A stretch of DNA of 55,000 nt from Cristatella mucedo (Eukaryota > Bryozoa > Phylactolaemata > Cristatellidae): positions 207,501 to 262,500 of the forward strand of contig WPIO01000182.1 of assembly GCA_009760855.2 (NCBI GenBank). Reading direction: 5' to 3'. Both the position numbers and the translations under genes were made by a program. Below are positions 1 to 11,458 of the stretch, piece after piece (the first letter of the stretch is position 1; every line of letters starts with the position of its first letter). The notes under the pieces were generated by a model. The model saw nothing but the letters and a program-made list of their open reading frames with translations, was not told where the DNA came from and searched no databases.

Positions 1-87
1 CGCCGCAGACCTGCCCCTAAGAAGCGCTCGGGAGACGAGCACGCCTAGTCGATGAGCTCGTCGACAATTCATCCTGAAAAACGTTAG

Positions 88-148
88 TAGTGCGCTAGCT
101 TTGGATGACCAGTGGTAGGTATTAGTGCACTAGCTTTGGACGACCAGT
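88..148. repeat. Imperfect 26-bp direct repeat
   Basis: Copies at 88-113 and 123-148 share the core CTAGCTTTGGA then GACCAGT, with two mismatches. The rest of 1-232 shows nothing I recognise. Confidence 0.7.
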
Positions 149-232
149 AAAACGACCCTAAAAGTAAGCGGAAGCTAAATTTGATCCGCCTCTAAATGCA
201 GAAATTACCAAAGGTAGCCACAAGTGCTCTAA

Positions 233-326
233 AATAATAATAATACTAATGCACTCGATAAAGCGCCCTCAGAGAACTCGGTCTCTTTGTGGGCGCTTTA
301 CATTTGCTGCAAACGAAATAATGCTA
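233..326 (-). mobile_element. LINE-1 3' end fragment
   Basis: An ATT-repeat tail, then the conserved stem-loop (262-301, arms AAAGCGCC and GGCGCTTT with an inner AGAGA/TCTCT-type stem), then the TTTGCAGCAAATG-type block. Matches the 3' ends at 3.6, 8.3, 20.1, 30.2 and 32.6 kb. Confidence 0.8.
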
Positions 327-451
327 AGAAACTAATCCTCGTAAATTAACCTTCCGATCTTGTTTCGCAGCACTTTCTGTAAAAAAAATTTAGCAGATTC
401 AGCAGCCTTATTTAAGTATAACTTAGTTACAATGTGTAATAATAATAAGTC

Positions 452-712
452 TTGTGCATAGCGTCGTAAGAGAACTGAATCTCTATCCAGGTGCTTCAAA
501 ACTCACTGTGAGAGAAACAATAGCCAAAAGTTAAATTAAAAGCAAGTTATCGCGTAAGCAAACATGCAAAGGCATCCAAGAACCATACTTGGACATGCAT
601 GCAAAAAGCACACAAGAAGGTATTAAGGGCGGCTGGTTAGTCAGACCCATGGTTAGTAACATGCCCTGAATCAGGCAAACGTAAGCATTGACAGTGCTCT
701 TAGGAAATAAGA
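452..712 (-). mobile_element. LINE-2 3' untranslated fragment
   Basis: Matches the 3' end of the minus copy at 39.07 kb: stem-loop, the AACAATAGCC block, and phrases about CATGCAAAAAGCACACAAGAAG. The stem-loop is closer to that of SINE-B than to LINE-1. Confidence 0.65.
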
Positions 713-829
713 AAAGGTCTACGCAAAGCGTATCATTCTTTCCCTTAGTCGCAGAGTTCCAAGTTTATCCGTGCTCAAGCACACAAAGGACAATCGTCTA
801 GGAGAGAGAAAAAGCTTTGAGGAATATTC

Positions 830-1005
830 TAACTTGGTCCTGGTGTTACAGTTCTCGCCTTTGATGACCGAGGTCAAGGTGCTCGCCTTTGACGACAGAG
901 GCCGTGAACTCGAGCCCTGCGGCATATGTAAAGCGCCTAAATTGTCATGAATTTACCTTAGGGCACTAGAGAAATTAGTTTTATAAATGAATAGGATTTT
1001 TAGTG
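830..1005 (+). mobile_element. SINE-B copy, diverged
   Basis: A-box-like region, GAGGTCAAGGTGCTCGCC, B box near AACTCGAGCCC, then CATATGTAAAGCGCC and a decayed stem-loop. A partial duplication of the GACGA/CCGAGGTC part is visible at its 5' side. Confidence 0.65.
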
Positions 1006-1307
1006 CTCTTTGAATATTATCAACTTGGGAGATGGCGTCATGTCTATACCTATGTAGTTAGTTTCGTGCAGTGACGGCACAGCGACAAAAGGCACGACCA
1101 ATCGACCAGAGTCAGACAAACGGGTCTCCTAGTGATCTTCTGTGGTTGTCCGGCTTGTTGGCGAACACTAGCCATCCAGCTAATTGGGATGTGGACACTG
1201 AGTAACCGGGACACTCCGCGTGGTATCCTAAGTCTTGGCCCTATGAACATCTCGCCCGTTGCTCACATTGGTGGGCGTCATCGACCATCCGGCCTCTAGT
1301 CGAAGGT
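1006..1307. other. No feature recognised
   Basis: Short open frames on the minus strand have no recognisable content. I see no repeat family or RNA gene here. Confidence 0.5.
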
Positions 1308-1776
1308 CAGACTTGGCCTGGTCTTCCGGCCTGCGAAATCAGGCACTTACAGCTTTCGCAAAACTCTGCAGCTAGGCTTGTCTGTCGTGAGCGTCACAGT
1401 TGCCGCATCACACCACTTCTTGCCGACCTGCACTGGCTCCCGATCATGCAGTGCATCGACTTCACGAATCTGTCCCTCACTTTTAGGTCCCTATAGCCTA
1501 TTTATCAGATCTACGCCCCCACCAAAAAAACATCATACCACTCGCTTTTCTGAATCTTATCGTTTACCTACACCTCATACGAACCTCAAATCCTTCGGAG
1601 ACCTTGCCTTTAGTTCGTATGCTCCCAAAGCCTGGAAATCACCCCCGACTTGCGCCACGACATCCCCTGACTTTACCACATTTAAAAAGAAACTAAAAAT
1701 GCACTTATTTATCGCTGCATTTGGTCGGTCCCTGTGATTTGATCTGTATGTGCTTATGCGTGCTGACACTGTGAAC
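1308..1776 (+). mobile_element. LINE-1 3' portion (after the RT domain), degenerate
   Basis: The three frames together carry the LINE-1 C-terminal region: NSAARLVCRE-like, ITPLLADLHWLP-like, and the Pro-rich stretch ending KSFGDLAF, SSYAPKAW and FKKKLKMHLF. Frameshifts break it. The 3' stem-loop is absent, so it is truncated at both ends. Confidence 0.85.
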
Positions 1777-2099
1777 ATATAAAAATACTTGTGTTCCAAT
1801 GCCTCGCTAAGCGACTTTTTTAACTAGAGCGGCGCCTCGCGATTGTTGGACAGCAGAGTAGGTGCATCTTAGAGGCACCCACATTCTTCATATTCCTCTC
1901 CGCCCACAGATAACGACGGCGAAATGTCACTGGCACGCGGACGCCCGCGTCGGGAGCTTAATCAACATACACTATGCTCCGCGAGGCGGCGATAAAAAGG
2001 TAAGATCGCTATGTCGGACGGGAAGCTCGCGAGCCGAGAAATATGACGCAATGCGCCGACGCAAGCTTCCTGGCAGCTGCTGAGTTACGGGATACATTC
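1777..2099. other. No feature recognised
   Basis: A small open frame at 1862-2083 shows no known motif. It lies between two LINE-1 pieces and is GC-richer than they are. Confidence 0.4.
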
Positions 2100-3640
2100 G
2101 CCGTGTGCTCGGCGAACGTTTGCTCGCCAAGTATGATGCCCTGTTACTGTTCCAGTCTGGCTTTAGAACTAATCACTCCATAGAGTCAGAATTGCTTTTG
2201 AATTGGGTGTACAACGACCTACTTAGGAATCCAGGCATAGGTAGAGTGTAACTACTTGTTTTGCTCAATCTTTCGGCAGCTTTTGATATTGTCGATCCCA
2301 AAGTTCTTCTAGAGCGACTCTAATCTCGCCTGGGCATCACTGGCACTGCTCTGCAATGGTTCAGTTCCTATCTCAGTGGGAGACTCCAGAGTATTGACGA
2401 GAATGAACAGAGATCATCCGAAGTACCTCTGAAATGTGGGGTACCTCAGGGCTCCGTGCTTGGTCTGGTTCTTTTCATGGTTTATACTCTCCCTCTTGCT
2501 GATGTGATTGCCAAGCACAATCTAGGCTTTCACTTCTATGCGGATGACACTCAGTTGTACCTTTGCTTTGATCCCTCCCAGCCTTCGAGCACCTCAAATT
2601 CTCTCAACTCACTTGCTGCTTGCATTGATGACATCCGCACATGGATGGCAGCAAATTTTCTAAAACTAAACGATGATAAAACTACCATACTAGTTATGGG
2701 TAAACCCAGTGTGATTCAAAAATTGGAAAGGCTGACGCTCAAAATTGGCTCTGCCAGCATATCTCCTGTTGAATCGGCTCAAAATTTAGGTGTCATGTTC
2801 CAAAGTGACCTCTCGTTAGACGACCACGTCAGCTCCACAGTCAAGTCTGCCTACTTTCAGCTAAATAAAATTGATAAAATTCGGGCTTGTTCACGCAGGG
2901 AGACCACATCTAAGTTGGTCCATGCATTCGTGACATCCTGTCTCGACTTCTGCAACTCACTGCTTACTGGCTTACCGGCATGTGCAATCAGGCGATTGCA
3001 GCTGGTGTAAAACTTTGCAGCTAGGCTTGTATGTCGTGAGCATTGCAGTTGCCACATCACACCACTTTTCGCCGACCTGCACTGACTACCAGTCAAGCAA
3101 CGGATCGACTTCAAGGTTTTTTCGCTCACTTTTAGGTAACTTCATTCTTTGGCTCCCGCCTATCTCTCAGATATACTCCCCACCAGGCCAAGCATCGTAC
3201 CACCCGCTTTTCGGAATCCAACAGTCTACAAATACCTCGTACAAACCTCAAATCCTTTAGAGATCGTGCATTTAGTTCGTATGCTCCCAAAGCCTGGAAC
3301 TCCCTCCCGACTTGCGTCAGAACATCTCCTGACTTGACCACATTTAAAAAGAACTTGAAAACACACCTATTTAGGACAGCTTTTAGTGGGTCCCTGTGAT
3401 TCGTCCTTTGTATGCTTATGCGTGGTGACACTGTGCATGCTGCCACTGTCCACATTTGCATGCTGACCCTGTGAATGTCACCCCTAACCGTGTTATTCAT
3501 GTTGTTTATCAAGCATGATATTACTCACCATTCAATTGCATTTCCCTTTGCAGCAAATGTAAAGCGCCTAGAAAGAGATTGAGTTCTCTGAGGGCGCTTT
3601 ATAGAGTGCGTTATTAGTATTATCCTTATTATTATTATTT
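2100..3640 (+). mobile_element. LINE-1 copy, 5'-truncated, RT domain to 3' tail, inactive
   Basis: A non-LTR reverse transcriptase relic starting inside the RT domain (FQSGFRTNHS-like), with LDLSAAFD and [10 protein letters not shown] blocks and the catalytic FYADD in the open stretch 2456-3010 (184 codons). Stops at about 2249 and 2323 and frameshifts near 3000 break it. The tail holds the C-terminal block, a 3' UTR with repeated GCATGCTGAC phrases, the stem-loop at 3561-3600 and ATT repeats. By protein pattern it resembles L2/CR1-clade elements. Confidence 0.93.
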
Positions 3641-3718
3641 AGCCTGGTCTTGGTCACGACAAACGAATCATGGGCGTCGTCGTAATATTACTGAGCTATT
3701 TTGTGTGGAACGACCATT

Positions 3719-3749
3719 CCAGGGGCCACGTTTTAAAAGTGGCCCCTGG
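3719..3749. repeat. Perfect 11-bp inverted repeat (hairpin) with TTTTAAAA centre
   Basis: Arms CCAGGGGCCAC (3719-3729) and GTGGCCCCTGG (3739-3749) around GTTTTAAAA. The loop is itself self-complementary except for one G. It lies 80 bp past the LINE-1 tail. It could be a MITE end or a transcription-related hairpin; no partner copy is seen. Confidence 0.85.
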
Positions 3750-4826
3750 GTTTATAGAGAGCTTATTATGACAATTAACTTGGATGAATCGCTGATGTGA
3801 GTATCTTGATCGAGAGGGATCGAAACGGGCAGCGATCGAAGCAATGCAGATTCGTCCTTTAACCAATCCCTTACTTCTACGTAGTTTCCAATGGCACGTA
3901 GTTTCCAATTCGCCAATCCCCCTCAGAGGCGGCGGCATCAAGAAGCGTTCTTCGACGGCAATAGTGAATCGGCAATAAGCATGCGACGTGAGAGTACGGG
4001 ATAGCATGGCTTCTAGCATCCCGCGACGGTGCAACGGTGGATGCCTCGAGAGCGGGACGGGGGTAGGCCGACAGAAAGACGGCCACTGAAGCACACGCAG
4101 CACAAGTTCGTGCAGAAGCCGATGCTGATTTGAAGACAGGCGCCTTTGAGGGCCAGCCATTGCGCAGCTTGTCGTCCATTAACACGGAGCTTTCCGTGCC
4201 AGGTCATAAAGTCGTACTTGCCTTTCGCAAGACCGGAAGCCCAGGACTCACTCATCTCCAGAGCATAATTGGGAGCGTGCAGCAAACTAGCTCGAGGTCT
4301 ATGAAATGCAAAACCCCCAAGTTGCCATCGTAGGTTCGATACCTTGAAGTGGGGCTGCTGACAGCCGGTGGTAAAGCACCGTTGCCCCTATTCAAATTAG
4401 GCCGCAAATAAAGCTTAAGTCAATCTCTTATTTACTTTGACATGAAATTAGCGAGTTGGCCGATTCGATGCTCTTGGAAAAAAATTAATGCAATATGGAT
4501 ACTAAGTGTGCCTAAGATGGAAGCCCTTCCTCTTGGCGCCAAAGCAATGCATTTGATAAAATCCGAGAAGAACGCTTATGCTTTGTCGCTGCACTGTCGT
4601 TTGATTAATTCTCCTTTTTTCTAGATCGAGAGTAGAAAGTGCATCTGGCATGCTAATGCGAAAATTGGAAGTTTGACAAACGCCCAGCACGTTCCAGGTG
4701 GAGGCAAAGTTAAGGTTAGATTTGTGCACCCAGTTTCTGCTGTGACCTGAGCTGGCCTGTCTACGCTAAGTATAGACTTACGACACAGTAGAGTGAAAAA
4801 GTGAAGGAGCGAAAGTGAGAAAGAGC

Positions 4827-4861
<35 letters not shown>

Positions 4862-5218
4862 GTGAGAGCTTGTGTGGGGGAGTGAGACAGATCGTAATGG
4901 AGTCGGAAACAAGGATGAAGAGTGAAAATTGAGATTTCATAGCGCAACTAGAATATAATCGCTGCCAGCGATGACTATATTAAATAAGAACCTTCATAAT
5001 CCCCACAGCTAAAGAAAACTTAGCTCCATTCAAAATTTAGACAACCAAACTTCATTCTGGCTCATTGTGTGGAAATTCACCTCAACAGTTAGTCAAATGA
5101 AATGATGCTACCATCGACGCCCTTTTTCCCTCGCGTTATGCGACTAGAGAAGCACAAAAGAATGAATGCAGGAGCTAAAAATGGACGAACCCTTTGCAAA
5201 GAGTCTTCATTGTATACC
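3750..5218. other. Intergenic stretch without recognised gene
   Basis: Holds a 14-bp tandem-type duplication (ACGTAGTTTCCAAT at 3879 and 3896) and a GA-rich tract at about 4800-4862. Its open frames lack recognisable domains and overlap one another in shadow fashion. Confidence 0.5.
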
Positions 5219-5470
5219 ATTTATACCTGCGATTCGTCCTTCATTTGCTTATGCTCGCTGACACTGTGCATGCTGCCACTAACAACATTTGCATGCTGAC
5301 CCTGTGCATGTCACCCCTAACCATATTGTTCATTTTGCTCGTTTTTTCAAGCATGGTTTTACTTACCATTCAATTGCATTTCACTTTGCAGCAAATGTAA
5401 AGCGCCTATAAAGAGATTAAGTTCTCTGAGGGCGCTTTATCAAGTGCATTATTATTATTATTATTATTAT
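5219..5470 (+). mobile_element. LINE-1 3' UTR fragment with stem-loop and ATT tail
   Basis: Matches 3395-3640 nearly base for base: GATTCGTCCTT..., the GCATGCTGACCCTGTGCATG repeats, TTGCAGCAAATGTAAAGCGCC, the stem-loop and ATT repeats. The coding part is missing (strong 5' truncation). Confidence 0.88.
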
Positions 5471-5964
5471 TTGAACTCGGTCCGGATGGAAAAGCATTTT
5501 GAACAAAGCCATCGTGTATACATCTGCAACTAGTTCTGGCATATTCAGCCTTATTCTTTAGACTCATCATCTCATTAGAAGAACTATAAGCAATGCTTGT
5601 TTCATATTTTAAGTGCTGGACCTTATATGCGTCCTAAGCGAAATGATTTCTTGAGATTCGTCTAGCCCAACTTGTCCTCTTCCTAATTCAAGATCAGCTC
5701 GTGATCAAATCTTTACTCCATTAGTAGCTTGTGTATTTAATGGCACACAACGAAGTTATATTTCGATCATCAACCGTTATCCTAGGATCACTTAACACTA
5801 AGCAATGACGCCAAATGATTATCGAGTGATGACGCGCCAAAAGTAGAGCCGCCAAATTTAAGTTGCCAAACTTGCAAGTTCATTACTCCGCTGTCGCCGG
5901 ATTTACCATAGAAAGCTCACTGAGTAGCGTAAAAGTGCTGCTCCAAACGGATGATAAAATTCAA
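5471..5964. other. No feature recognised
   Basis: AT-rich intergenic sequence between two LINE-1 copies. No domain, RNA gene or repeat match seen. Confidence 0.5.
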
Positions 5965-7556
5965 AGTCTATGTCGATTACCGCCTAGTTTCCTTTCTACC
6001 ATTCCTATCAATGTCAGTGGAACGAATCGTGGCAGATCAGCTGAACGCATATGTTATAACTTCAAACCTTACTAGTAGTTCCAGTCTGGCTTTAGAGCTA
6101 ATCACTCCACAGAGTCAGCGTTGCTTCGGGTATGTAATGACCTACATGGGAATGCAGACATGGGTAGAGTATCTCTGCTTGTTTTACTCGATCTTTCGGC
6201 AGCTTTTGATATTATCGTTCACCAAGTCTTTCTTGAGCGTCTCTCAGCTCGCCTGGGCATCACTGGCACTGCTCTGCAATGGTTCAGGTCCTATCTCAGT
6301 GGGAGACTCCAGAGTATTGACGAGAATGGACAAAGATCATCCGAGGTACCTATGAAATATGGGGTACCTCTGGGCTCCGTGCTTAGTCCGGTTCTTTTCA
6401 TGGTTTGTACTCTCCCTCTTGCTGATGTGATTGCCAAGCACAATCTAGGCTTTCACTCACATGCAGAGTTGTACCTTTGCTTTCATTCCTCTGAGCCCTC
6501 CAGCACAGCGAATTCTCTCAACTCCCTCGCTGCATATATTGATGAATGGCATTAATAAATGGCAAACATGAATGGCAGCAAATTTTCTTAAATTGAATGA
6601 CGATAAAACCAACGTACTAGTTATGGCCAAACCAAGTGTGATTCAGAAATTAAAAAGGCTAACACTCAAAATCGGCATTCCCGGCATATCTCCTGTTGAA
6701 TCTGCACGACATCTAGATGTCATGCTCCAAAGTGACCTTTCGTTAGACGACCATATCAGCTCTACAATCAAGTCTGCCTACTTTCAGCTACATAACATTG
6801 CTAAAACTCGGGTGTGTTTAGACAGGGATACCGCATCTAAGTTGTTCCATACATTTGTGAAATCCCGTCTTGACTTCTGTAACTCACTGCTTGCTGGCCT
6901 ACCGGCATGTGCCATCAGACGTTACAGCTGGTGCAAACATCGGCAGCTAAGTTTGTGTGTCGTGAGCGTCGCAGTTGCCCCGTCACACCCCTTCTCGCCG
7001 ACCTGCACTGGCTCTCAGTCAAGCAACGGATCAACTTTAAGGTATTGTCTCTCACTTTCAGAATCCTTTATTCTTTGGCTCCAGCCTACCTCTCAGATCT
7101 ACTGTCCCACCAGGCCAAGCATTGTACCAACCGTTTATCGGAAGCTAACTGTTTACCTATACCTCATACAAACTCAAATCCGTCGGAGACCGTGCCTTTA
7201 GTTCGTATGCTCCCAAAGCCTAGAACTCACTCTCGACTTGCGTCAAAACATCCCATGACTTGACCACATTTAAAAAGAACTTAAAAATACACCTATTTAG
7301 GACAATATTTAGTGGGTCCCTGTGATTCGTCCTTCATGCGCATATGCGTGCTGACACTTTGCATGTGGCCATTAACCACACTTGCATCTGACCCTGTGCA
7401 TGTCACCCTTAACCATGGTTTTCTTGTTGTTTATCGAGCATAATACCACTCACCATTCCATAGTATGTCCCTTGCAGCAAACGTACAGTACTGAGAAAGA
7501 GATTGAGTTATCTGGGGTCGCTTTATCAAGTGTATTATTATTATTAGTATTATCCG
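5965..7556 (+). mobile_element. LINE-1 copy, RT to 3' tail, catalytic motif lost
   Basis: Begins at the YRLVSFLPFLS-type RT block. Open stretches 6121-6555 and 6572-7201 cover LLVLLDLSAAFDI, FRSYLSGRLQSI, the palm, KLNDDKTNVLVM and the NSAARLVCRE/ITPLLADLHW region. A deletion removes the YADD box: the sequence reads LGFHSHAELYLCF, so the RT is dead. A stop at 6556 splits the frame. The stem-loop near 7485-7527 is degenerate and is followed by ATT repeats. Confidence 0.93.
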
Positions 7557-8305
7557 CTGCTGCTTCTTTGTTGGCCATGGTTTCTAGTGTATGTAGATCA
7601 AGATGCGACCATCCAAAAGCAGTCGATGTTTACACGAGGCACTTGCACGTCTCGCATGAGAACATAAATTGACCTCCGGAGCTCCTCCAGTTTAACTGAC
7701 AAGCTTTGCCTGAACGGCAGACCGGAGCAAGTACGGCAGAGACCGGAGAGAATGAGACATTAACAGTCAGAGATCCGTCAGAGGCCAGTATAAATGTGTA
7801 AAAATATTGCAGAATAATCACTTCATATTTCTTGCTTCATGAGCTGTGGCTCTTGCAGCGAGAAAACTACAGACCACTCAGCATAATTATTAAAGCTGGC
7901 ATTGTCCCGGTGCTTCTGAATGACCTGACATTAGTTAGCAGCCACCAATGGTCACGCGTCTTCCAAGCATAGAGCGGTCCAAAATATTTCTTTTGTTTCG
8001 ATTAAACAGATTACTTCATGGTTCGCGCGTGTCGGAGAGTTTTCTGTCACTTTGCGAGAAACCGAAATTAATTCGTCGCCTTTAATTGCATTTCATAAGT
8101 CCGGTATGCATGATAACAATCTGGCAGAGGACTGAGTAAGAAGTCAACTCTTGCGGGTCAAGGTTATGAATTTCCAACGGTCAAGACGAGTGATTAGCAA
8201 GTGAGTTTGGAAAATTCAAACCCTTCATACATATAAATGAAGGAGTGAAAGTGTGTCGCGAAGATAAGAAATAGACAGTGCAGTGTTTTCTTGCCAATGT
8301 CAGCT
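7557..8305. other. No feature recognised
   Basis: Unique-looking sequence between LINE-1 copies. No gene, RNA or repeat recognised. Confidence 0.45.
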
Positions 8306-8505
8306 GTGATAATAATAATAGATTTGATAAAGCGCCCTCAGAGAACTCGATCTCTCTCTCTAGGCCCTTGACATTTGTTGCAAAGGGAAGCGCGATCGAA
8401 TGGTTAGTGATAGCATGCTCAATAAACAGCAACAATAAAATGGTTAGGAGTCACATGCACAGGGTCAGCATGTAAGTATGGCTTGTGGCAGCTGGCATCT
8501 GTTTA
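8306..8505 (-). mobile_element. LINE-1 3' UTR fragment
   Basis: Minus-strand tail, stem-loop (about 8331-8372) and the GTCACATGCACAGGGTCAGC phrase of the LINE-1 3' UTR. Truncated before the coding part. Confidence 0.8.
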
Positions 8506-9862
8506 ACTGTCTAAACTCTTGAATACTTGTTCTTTATAAAAAAAAAGCGACCCTATGGATGATTAGTCTTTGTTAAAAGTGCTCCCGAAACTAGTTTTCT
8601 CTTTTTTCTTCTGCACCTTTTAGTAGTGTGCTCAAGAGGTCTGCTGGCAGTGACTCTACTTTGCAGATAGAGCGACACAAGTTGAATTTCAAAGAAAAAG
8701 CGCGACCAAAAATAACGTTCCGGAGTTACAGCAACCCAGCAGCAGAAAAGCCGGGTAGGCAACTTAGCTGTGCTTGGCTGCATGTCCATCGGTTGCCTCG
8801 GGTATGGATGAATAAGTGCGGTGGTCTCGTGCTCAGCTTAAACAAGTGGTCACCACCACCGTCAAGATCGGCTACTCGCCTCCGCCCACACAGTGAGTGC
8901 TGCATGCCTGCCAGCAGTACACGCCTCCCCCAGTCTCAGGCTCCTCGTCCGTCTCAAAAGTTTATTTGTTGCGATTTCCTTTAGAGGATAACGGTTAACG
9001 ACAGTGTCGTCCCCGCTTCACGTCCGCTCGTTTACTAAGTGAAGTCAGTTGCACCATCCCGTTTTTCTGACGCGAACTTTTTTGCAAGCTAAAACAATGC
9101 CAACAGTGTCCGTCCGATTAGAGATGAGGTCAGTTTTTTCACCCGTCTTCCGAATGCCAAATAACGGAAGACTGCATTCCGTAATAATGTGTAGACCGTA
9201 CTTACCAGCAGTGTTACTAGCATCCCAAATTCTGTACAATTGGATGTAGCTGAGCAGTCTTGCTCGACAGTGAGACCTCCGGGCTTGGGAGGTTTTATTC
9301 ACACGCACCGAGTCTTAGCTTAGGATTAAGATGTTCACACCTCACGACACAGGTCATTGGTCGTGGTCAAGGTCGTGCATCTGCGCACGTTCACTGTAAC
9401 CTGTAGTGATAGCGGCTACGGCTCCTCGGCCTCTATTTCCAGCGCGGCCACGATCCTGTGGAGTAGGTCACTGTGCACTCCAAGGTCACTGTGCACTCCG
9501 AGTACCTGCTGTCAGAGGGTTCGCTTCGACCACTTTGGTTCATCCGTTACTTACCAAGTGCCTGGGGGATGAGATCGCATTGGACGGGCACAGGACAGTG
9601 GCCGAACGACAGCTCCAGTCCTGTTGGCAAACGAGCAGACGTCGTCGATTCGGGTAGAACAGATGTCTGCAGCTCCCTCCTCCCTTCCCCTCCCCAGGTA
9701 GCGATTTCTAGGTAGACATGTGGATCTAAAGAGGCTGGCTTCGTTGGGCTTCGCTTGGCATTGGCTCGGCGCCTCTGGCTCTCTCAAAAACTGGGATTGA
9801 CGATTTATTTTCGTCAGTGCGGCTCTAGAAAGCACGCTCCCTCAAAGGTCAGTCAGTGGTGG
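8506..9862. other. Stretch without recognised gene
   Basis: Several overlapping short frames on both strands, none with a known domain. It contains a 17-18 bp tandem duplication, AGGTCACTGTGCACTCC, at 9465-9499. The part from 9357 to 9835 is GC-richer. Confidence 0.45.
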
Positions 9863-10009
9863 TGAGCCGTGATGGCACACCAGGTAAGGCGGTTCGATTC
9901 CTGCGGTGGGCCATTCTTTATCGCCACTGCAAGCGGTGGTGATAGCCGTAAAGGTTTTTCTGTCGCTGCACAAAAAGAGGCTGTTTAATCAGCTATGATT
10001 TTTTTTTTA
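9863..10009 (+). mobile_element. SINE-A copy with internal deletion
   Basis: A tRNA-like head, AGCCGTGATGGCACACC (A box), runs directly into GGTTCGATTCCTG (B box). The roughly 35 bp that normally separate the boxes are missing. The body CGCCACTGCAAGCGGTGGTG and tail GAGGCTGTTTAATCAGCT are intact, with a poly-T end. It forms a tail-to-tail inverted pair with the next SINE-A. Confidence 0.88.
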
Positions 10010-10081
10010 GTTCGGCTCGTGGCTTCCGTGTGTCTCTAGAGGGAAAGCCTGGCAATTTCCTTAGATAGGGCTACATAGGAT

Positions 10082-10262
10082 AAAAACTACAAGCCGATTC
10101 AGCATCCTCGTTTTGTATAGTGACAGAAGAGCCTTCACGGCTGTCGCCAACGCTTGCAGCGGCGATACAGAATCGCCCGCCGCAGGATTCGAACCCGCGA
10201 CCTTGGGACCGAGGTCGCGAAAAGCAACCGCCTCACTCTGGTGGTGCGCACCGTCGCGGTGA
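10082..10262 (-). mobile_element. SINE-A copy, full length
   Basis: The minus strand carries the head with A box, B box GGTTCGAATCC, the CGCCGCTGCAAGC body, the GACAGC/CCGTGAAGGC block and the CTG...AATCGGCT tail. Faces the copy at 9863-10009. Confidence 0.88.
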
Positions 10263-10489
10263 ATCCGGCCTGGCAGGGAAATTTCAAGCTGCAGCTCCTG
10301 GCTGCCCACACGGAAGAGATGCCGGTCATCTTTTTAGACGGCGTTCAGAGAGGCTTTCGGTTACCGCTCGTTTGGTGTGAGGATTCAGACTCTCCTAATA
10401 TAGCGCGTAGCCATTTTTTTTAGAGGGCCCGGAGCGTTTCAGGTCGGGCCCTTCAGAGCGCAGGATCAGAATTTGAAAAAGCTACTACT

Positions 10490-10600
10490 TGCCCGTTTGA
10501 GGTCGTGGGCTCGAGCCCCGTGGCACATGTGAAGCGCCTGAATAGAGATTAAGTTCTCTTAGGGCGCTATACAAATTAATTAATTATATATATGTATGTG
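10490..10600 (+). mobile_element. SINE-B copy, 5'-truncated
   Basis: Starts just before the B box GGGCTCGAGCCCC. Then GTGGCACATGTG and the clean stem-loop: AGCGCC (10533-10538) with GGCGCT (10563-10568), inner AGAGA with TCTCT. Ends in an AATTAATTATATAT tail. Confidence 0.9.
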
Positions 10601-10778
10601 TATATGTATATGCATAAAGTAGCCATACTATGCTAAAAGAAGATAGGTTAGCGAGGCCCGCTGGAGTCAGCTTAGTCAGCTGGCTTTCAGCTTCGCAGTG
10701 TTTCTTTACAGGGAGCAGCCAAGTCTGGTAAATTACAAAGAGTATTCCTCGTGGCCTCTCACGCAGCTCTAATAAAAA

Positions 10779-10915
10779 ATAGGTAATTTATTTGTATAGC
10801 GCCATAGGAGAAATTAATCTCTATTCAGGCGCTTTACATGTGCCACGGGGCTCGAGCCCACGACCTCGATCAGACCTTAGTCGGGGCGAGCACCTTAACC
10901 GTACTATCAGTCTGT
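10779..10915 (-). mobile_element. SINE-B copy, full length
   Basis: The reverse strand reads the A-box region, AGGTGCTCGCCCCGACTAAG, B box, stem-loop and CAAATAAATTA tail. Together with 10490-10600 it makes an inverted pair. Confidence 0.9.
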
Positions 10916-11458
10916 TTAGGCGGCAAAAGCCTTCTAAAGTTCTCCTGTTAAGGAGTTGGCCGCAGACTCGCATCTCGTTAAATCGACTCTTTAGGTTAAT
11001 AAAACCGCGACCTCGCGAAGATACGAGCCGGAGTAAGTCGCTTATTAAAGCTACGTCATTCCTGTTTGCTCCAGCATTGGGCGGAATTAGGGGCTAAATG
11101 AGCAATATCTGTCAAGTCTCCACATCCCCGCAAGCCCGGAAAGAGAGGCAGCAGACTTTTAGAGCGAATCTGTATACTTGTCGGGCGGCAAACCTTCGGT
11201 GCACAGGATTTCATGCGTTTCTCCACGGGGGAAGGAGCTCTTTTTGTAGAGGAGGCTGGAAATGCTTACGCAAGCAGCTCGCCTTTAGCTGTACGTCAGT
11301 GATAGTTAGAAAAGGCTGTCAATTTTAGCGTGGGGATTGAATTTTTACAGTCGCTAAAAGTGCGATTCCTTTCGCCTAGGTCCGAAGAGTATGTCGAAAC
11401 CCTGGCTTTATTCTCTCAAAATTGGGTTGAAACTTCTATAAGTTTGCCGAAAGACGCG
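10916..11458. other. No feature recognised
   Basis: Short frames at 10792-11097 and 11098-11328 run out of SINE sequence and carry no domain. Confidence 0.45.

Noticed and set aside
2456-7201. LINE-1 open stretches as functional genes
   Set aside because: All are fragments of decayed reverse transcriptase frames with internal stops, frameshifts or loss of the catalytic YADD box.
10180-10205. tRNA genes suggested by GGTTCGAATCC boxes here and at the other SINE-A copies
   Set aside because: No cloverleaf with an acceptor stem can be completed. The boxes sit in a repeated tRNA-derived SINE with a constant non-tRNA body.
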